Assembly: GCA_012861695.1 (NCBI GenBank)
Contig: JAAOOA010000027.1
Span: forward strand, 2,236,724 to 2,300,723
DNA length: 64,000 bases
Direction: 5' to 3'
Origin: Trematomus loennbergii
Taxonomy: Eukaryota > Chordata > Actinopteri > Perciformes > Nototheniidae
The position numbers and the translations under genes are program-made. Numbering within the stretch: position 1 is the first letter of the stretch; every line of letters begins with the position of its first letter. Below the pieces are notes generated by a model. The model ran no database searches, had not been told where the DNA came from, and was given only the letters and a program-made list of their open reading frames with translations. Shown here piece after piece: positions 1-64,000 of this stretch.

Positions 1-1089
1 ACTGGCTTTGACTGCGATATTTCTACAGTGATCAGTGTGATGAGCCTTTTGGTGCGGTAACGTGAACCTCGATCCTTATTGGCTATCTTGGGTGGGGGAG
101 GCGGGACATGTCGTCTTCCTCTTATCTAAACTGCATAGATTGACCGTCCGTCTCCTCCCACCCTCCTTCAAGCCTTCCTTCTATTACACCCCCGTCCTTC
201 CCACCGTTCACCTGTGTCAGTCAAACAACAAATGTTCTCGTCAAATTCAGCAAAAAACAGAGGCCCGCCCTCCCCCTGCTCTTTGGTTGGATAGATGTGA
301 CAGGACGGGAGGTTTTTGTATTGGAAACCTGCCACATTGCAATGACACCCCTCACTGGCGCACATTGTGTGTCACGCTCTTTTCTTCATGTGTTATAAAT
401 TGGTTGTGGCAGGTCGGGCTTTGCCAGTCTAAACTAATTTCATAATAGGCTGACTAGGGTGAATGACAGGAGTGAGCAACCAATGAGAGGTGGTCTAAAG
501 AGTGAGGTTGGTCCCTCCCTCTCAGAAACAAGGGGACATAGTTGGTTCTACCAAAGCCTGCGGGTGCGTGTCTTTCGGGACGGCATTCTGGAACACTCAA
601 GCGTTCCGGAACGCTCCAGCATTACTGACAGCTTTTTCATAACACTCCAGCATTACTGACAGCATTCGGAACCTAATCTGTTCAGGAACCTTTTGTTCTA
701 GAATGTAGCGCAGAGTTCCAGAGCTCCACAAAGTTCTGACGGAGCCGATAACATTTATCTCCTTCAGAGTTGAAAGCCCTCTAGTGGGACAACACAAACA
801 CATTTATTAAGAATGTGTTCGGTGACGTTTTCATAACGTACCTCTGCTGGAAATACAGATAGGAAATGAACAAACAAATGTTCTTGAATGCTCGTCCCGG
901 AGAACTCACACCCAGCAGCAAGTCACCATTACTGTCCTTGGAGACTCCCGAAAAAAGAAAGAAACTTAAAAAAAATAAGAACAAAAAAAGGCAAAACAAA
1001 CAAGTAAATGTCATATTCTAGGTCATCATTTTTTACAGGTAGCTAACCCATGTGTTGCTTCATATGTTCAATACATTTACATGTACAAC
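1..1089. other. Flank downstream of stx1b; possible distal 3' UTR
   Basis: No coding exon is recognisable. The stretch has a perfect 14-bp palindrome (GCGTTCCGGAACGC, 601-614) and a 19-bp direct repeat, CTCCAGCATTACTGACAGC, at 614-632 and 645-663. If the proximal poly(A) signals are not used, the stx1b 3' UTR could run through here. Confidence 0.4.
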
Positions 1090-1385
1090 TGTAATAAATA
1101 GTAGGTTTATTTGCACCCTCTTTTGTATGCGTTATGTATTTAGGTCAGCTATAATGTGATGGCATTTTTATTGTGTTTTTTTTGTCTTTGTTTTTTGAAC
1201 CCCACCCAACCCCATGGTGTTTCCTCTTATCAGTGATTGGATTGTTATCTCTCCCTAGCTGATTGGTTATCTGTCTTGCATTTGTGTTTCAAGTTTTTGT
1301 GTTGTTATCGTCGGTGTTTCTCTTCTCTGCTGGCGGTCAGACGGTCGGTCGTGTCGGTCGTCACACCGGCAAGAGGCGGAGCGTC
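1090..1385 (-). other. stx1b: Putative stx1b 3' UTR with candidate poly(A) signals
   Basis: Lies directly after the TAA stop on the minus strand. AATAAA occurs in the gene sense at 1172-1167 and 1111-1106. Either would give a short 3' UTR of about 0.2-0.3 kb; mammalian STX1B has a much longer one, so the true end may be further down. The end is inferred, not seen. Confidence 0.4.
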
Positions 1386-60362
<58,977 letters not shown>

Positions 60363-60796
60363 GGTGTCGCCGCGCCGAGCTGGCTGCTAGAAAACGGAGA
60401 ATCGGCCCTGATGCGGGGGGGAGGGGGGAGGTGTCCGTCGTTTTGCGCTCCGAGATTCCCCAACAAGGTTTTTTTTTCTGTTCGTCCTCCTCTTCGTTTT
60501 GCACCTCTGCTTCACTTCCCGTGCGCGGACAGAGGGATGGAGGGAGGAACAGCGCGGGGTGACGCGTCTCCGCCGACGGGAGGTTGGTTTTTATTATCCG
60601 GTGCGTTCAGACCCTCCGCTGCTGCTGCTTCTTCTTCTTCTTTTTATTTATTTTAATGGTGCCTCTCCGCCGCTCTGGCTCAGCCTGGCCCCCCTTTCGG
60701 TTACGCGGCTCTTTCCTCTTCCTCCTCGGTGCGGTTGCAGTGTGGCCCCGCAGCGCGCAAAGCAGCAGCAGCCCGGCAGCAACACCACCGAGAGAG

Positions 60797-60876
<80 letters not shown>

Positions 60877-61115
60877 AGAGTGGGGGAGGGAGGGAGGGAG
60901 GGAGAGAGAGAGGAGTAGGGAGGGAGGAGTGGGTACTGATGCTGCAGAAAAAGAGAGGAGGGAGGGAGGACAGGGGGGGCGATGCGGAGGGGATGGAGCG
61001 CGAGTGCGCATGCGTCAATCCCTCCACCCTCCATTTGTACCTGCTGCTGCCCCCCCCCCCCCCCTCTCCTCCTTCTCTCCGCAGCAGGGAGGTGTGTTTG
61101 GATTCCGGTGAATGA
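60363..61115 (-). promoter_or_regulatory. stx1b: Putative stx1b 5' UTR and CpG-rich promoter region
   Basis: Lies directly upstream of the ATG. The region is GC-rich with many CpG, in contrast to the AT-rich flanks, and GC-rich sequence also continues into the start of intron 1 (about 59200-60330). It contains a 125-bp GA/CT repeat. The transcription start is not determined and no TATA box or specific transcription-factor site is asserted. Confidence 0.6.
60788..60912. repeat. (GA)n/(CT)n repeat upstream of stx1b exon 1
   Basis: GA repeat with AGAAGAG and GGGAGGGAG interruptions, 430-550 bp upstream of the ATG. In the gene sense it is CT-rich. Confidence 0.95.
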
Positions 61116-62034
61116 AGATCAGGGGGACAATCTGTTCATCCTGTGTGTCCTTATTTGGTCAGGGGGAGGGAGGGGGAGGGTACAAATCTGATACATATAA
61201 ATCACAGTGTAATGTCATTCACTAATATCTAAATTATAAATATAGCCTACTGTATATACATATACAGCCTACATAAAAACGTATAGCCTAGCCTGCATAG
61301 GCATATATATATATAATACATACAACCTTGTAAAGCTATAGGTCATCAATGGATTTCATTGTTTTATCATGTAAATAAATTAAATCTGATTCATTAATTG
61401 ATTTAAAATCAATCGCATATATGAAAATATGGTTGGAAAAGCCTCAAAATTAAGATTTGTTCGAATAAAATAAATGTTTTTATAAAGAGCGATGCTTTAT
61501 ATATATAACATGTTTATATCTTAAATAATAAACAAACATAAAAAAATATATAAACTCATTTTGTGAGTGTCCACACCCCAAAGTAGCAATTCCCTTAATA
61601 CATTTCACACAGTGCATGCAATCATTGCATAAATGTATGCTTTAATTGTAATGCTATACCATATAATTAAAAAACAGCGTGACAAAATAGGACGACATTA
61701 GAAGTTATTAAAAATGCAGCAGCTTATGTTATGTCATTGAATAACTTTCCATGCGTTGATTTGCATGCATTATTTTAATAATCAGTTAATTGTACTGCTC
61801 CAATATATATCCTTAAAATGTATAACATATATTATACTTTATGGCTTAATATATATTCAGCATAAATAATGCAAACAGTTGTATACAATTTTGGATTGTA
61901 TTGGCTAATTAAGAATCTTGAAATTATACGCCAGCTGATTACAGAACAGTGAACATTAAATCAGTGAAATTAGCAATATAATATCAGCAGTATTTGAATA
62001 AAGGGTGGCGGAGTTTAATTTAAACAGGACATAT

Positions 62035-62410
62035 TGTTTTCATTTTCAGGTTCATATTAGTATGTAGAGTCTCTACTGTGACATGTTTCCATGTTTAATG
62101 TTCAAAAGGGGCTTTATTTTTTCTCATACTGAATGTACTGAAAAAACTGAAATGTTGACTTTAATTAAATGTATTATGTCGACAGATTTCACATTGGAGA
62201 AAGCAAGAATATGAAGTTGAACCTAATACTTTTTATTTTAACTTATTGCTGTCAACTAACCTATCTTTAATTAAAGTCAACGTTTTTTCAGTGTGTGCTG
62301 CACCACCTCTTTTTGTGAACTTTTGGATTTTAGCTTTTGCAGACCATTTACATCCACAGAAACCAAAACACAGGAAAGGAAACCCCCAAAAGCGTAATAG
62401 GGCCCCTTTA
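62035..62410. mobile_element. Dispersed minisatellite-family element, single-unit copy
   Basis: TTCAGGTTCATATTAGTATG at 62047 is one 57-bp-type unit with no tandem expansion. It is followed by GACATGTTTCCATG and the GCTTTATTTTTTCTCATAC stretch as in copies 1 and 2. The right end reads GCGTAATAGGGCCCCTTT, the mirror of the left end at 9331. An unrelated insertion seems to lie at about 62140-62295. Confidence 0.65.
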
Positions 62411-63260
62411 GAACAAATCACCCGGTTTTCTCATATAATTGTTGTGTAAAAATCTGAATTAAAGCTGTCAGATAAATAATGCTCAGGAGAAAAAACTAAA
62501 TCATTTTCCAATTTGGGATGAATACAGTATATATCTATGGTGTGAACAGTTTTGTCTGTATATCATCATAACATATGATTTGAAAATAAAATTGGTGTCA
62601 ATCATGGATGTATAAAGGGAACTGGATACAGCGTTGGAGGCGGGACCCCGTTCAGATGAAAGTTGTTCAGTGGCGCATGATGCCTGATTCTGGAGAGCAA
62701 CAGTAGCCGTATCTTGGTCCAATGGAGCCTGCGAACTTAAGTTTTCCTTAAGCGCCGCCTCTGATCTCCTGCTCTCAGCTCATTCAAATTAAGTATAAAC
62801 TTAAAATGACTTTGGATTTGGCTTTTAGCGCATTTCACAACTTTCAGATGCTAATGATTTAAATAAGGGCTATACAAGTGTTCGTCCTTGGTATTGATTC
62901 AGTTAAAAATGGAAACGGTATTTTTGGGCCCATGTCACAGACAGATACTGTGGGGGAAACTTCTGAAGCAATTGGAGTCAGGACTCAGAGTAAAATAGCC
63001 ATTATATACAGTTTTTGATGAACGATTAGAGAATAACGAGTAATGAATATGCTTTATAGGATCTGCAGATACATTTTTGTCTTCTCAAGCACCAACTATC
63101 AAATATCTCGCCTGATTGTTTGCACTTGACAATGACCTTCACTGAATTGTACTCAGGTGTAACTAAAGTCTGATTTAAGGGTTGTTTATATTTCAATCAT
63201 TAATCCAAATCTGTAAAGTAACTAAAATAAATGTAGTGGAGTAAAAATACCAGGTTAACC

Positions 63261-63405
63261 TTAAAGAAAGCCCTCAGGATTATAAAAGACCCCCATCACC
63301 CCAGCCACAAACTGTTCTGTCTGCTGCCGTCTGGCAGGCGGTACCGCAGCATCCGGACTAAAACCACCAGACTCAGGGACAGTTTCATCCCACAGGCCAG
63401 AAGAC
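63261..63405 (+). pseudogene. LINE ORF2 C-terminal fragment (L2-like)
   Basis: In one frame the sequence reads DPHHPSHKLFCLLPSGRRYR and continues to TTRLRDSFIPQARR, the HP...PSGRRYR...TTR...SFxPQA pattern found after the reverse transcriptase in L2/Rex-type LINEs. It is truncated upstream and cut downstream by a hAT-like end at 63406. Confidence 0.7.
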
Positions 63406-63850
63406 CAGTGGCGGCCGGTCCATAGGGGCGCTAGGGGCGTCGCCCCCCTCTTCCACATTAAAAAAAAAATAATAATAATAAAAAAATATATATTAAAAAA
63501 TAATTTTTTATTTTTATTTTTATTTTAATAAACAAGGTAAATATTATATAATTGGTATCAGTAAAATGTATAATCTACAATAAAATCTCGTTTAAAATTG
63601 TGTTACGATGTCTAAAGTTACTGATAAGTCACATGTTTCCTGCCTGGCCTTGCCCGTGTATCATTACTCCCTCTCGTCTGGGCGCAGAGAGGAGTGCAGC
63701 AAGTGCAGCAGAAGCCAACTGTTGCTATCTTTAAACTATGCCGCGAAACATAATTTCAGCCAATCAGCGTCGTCAAATGATAGTCACAGGGCTCCTACGT
63801 GAGCGCCCGGTGCAGTCTGTGAGTTGTTTGGACTCGTATCCAAGGAGACA
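63406..63850. mobile_element. hAT-like left end, right end not seen
   Basis: Starts CAGTGGCGGCCGGTCC, similar in its first bases to the hAT starts at 1697 and 33056. GGGGCGCTAGGGGCGTCGCC follows. No matching right end or target duplication is in the window. Confidence 0.5.
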
Positions 63851-63851
63851 A

Positions 63852-64000
63852 AACAGGAAGCTGTCATACACTCTGGAAGCTACCATTAGCAGCTAATGAA
63901 AACTCAGTTTTTGACATAAAAATGGAATTATGGATCATCAATCATTTTTCAAAGTGACAGACACATTGGATTAACCTATGGATTAACCTTCAGCTGCGTT
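63852..64000. mobile_element. Partial third copy of the TTAAACCC-family element
   Basis: GGAAGCTGTCATACACTCTGG through ATGGATTAACCTTCAGC matches 31420-31563 in copy 1. It is truncated on the left and runs off the end of the window. Confidence 0.75.

Larger units (their letters stand above)
61116..64000. other. Flank upstream of stx1b
   Basis: AT-rich DNA without a recognisable host gene. It includes the third minisatellite-family element (62035-62410), a LINE ORF2 C-terminal fragment (63261-63405), a hAT-like left end (63406) and a partial repeat copy at the window edge. Confidence 0.6.

Noticed and set aside
60499..61115. Arg/Glu-rich and Ser/Leu-rich frames over the GA repeat
   Set aside because: Low-complexity translations of the GA/CT tract in the stx1b 5' region, overlapping in several frames on both strands.
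61116..64000. A neighbouring gene upstream of stx1b
   Set aside because: Frames here are short and unrecognised apart from a LINE fragment. No exon-like pattern is visible.

Overview
The window is vertebrate nuclear DNA, almost certainly from a teleost fish and probably a percomorph; the species cannot be told from sequence alone. The reasons are one intron-split gene spread over about 59 kb, very abundant long (CA)n/(GT)n microsatellites, and many short non-autonomous DNA transposons of types common in fish genomes: hAT-like elements with 8-bp target-site duplications and elements flanked by TTAA.

I can support one host gene. It is syntaxin-1B (stx1b), encoded on the minus strand in ten coding exons, from the ATG at 60362 to the stop codon at 1386. 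The exons total 867 nt (288 codons plus stop) with consistent phases and GT-AG junctions. The protein has the N-peptide, the Habc helices, the SNARE motif with its central glutamine, a basic juxtamembrane stretch and a C-terminal membrane anchor. Intron 1 is about 39 kb and takes up most of the window; introns 2-9 lie between 1467 and 21300.

Layout on the plus strand: 1-1385 is sequence downstream of the stop (3' UTR and flank). From 1386 to 21375 lie exons 10 to 2, with introns full of nested transposon relics, including the most heavily nested stretch at 9.3-15.1 kb. From 21376 to 60332 is intron 1, with several hAT insertions, TTAA-flanked elements, a 57-bp minisatellite and a degenerate AAGTC-rich array. 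From 60333 to about 61115 are exon 1 and a CpG-rich region with a GA/CT repeat, the likely promoter and 5' UTR. From 61116 to 64000 is AT-rich upstream flank with repeat fragments and a LINE 3' end.

The most interesting observations concern splicing of stx1b. Intron 2 (317 bp) is, in the gene sense, a donor followed at once by (AC)38, an 89-nt loop, and (TG)72 ending directly at CAG. The two repeats are complementary and should fold the intron into a hairpin that juxtaposes the splice sites; there is no polypyrimidine tract. Separately, the exon 6 donor with the end of its exon is tandemly repeated downstream, giving a second donor 78 nt away that would add 26 codons in frame. Other points are transposon insertions datable by perfect target-site duplications (one with an empty-site paralog in the same window), a 57-bp repeat at 1, 3.6 and 9.6 copies in three members of one element family, and a near-identical 434-bp segment present in both intron 4 and intron 1.
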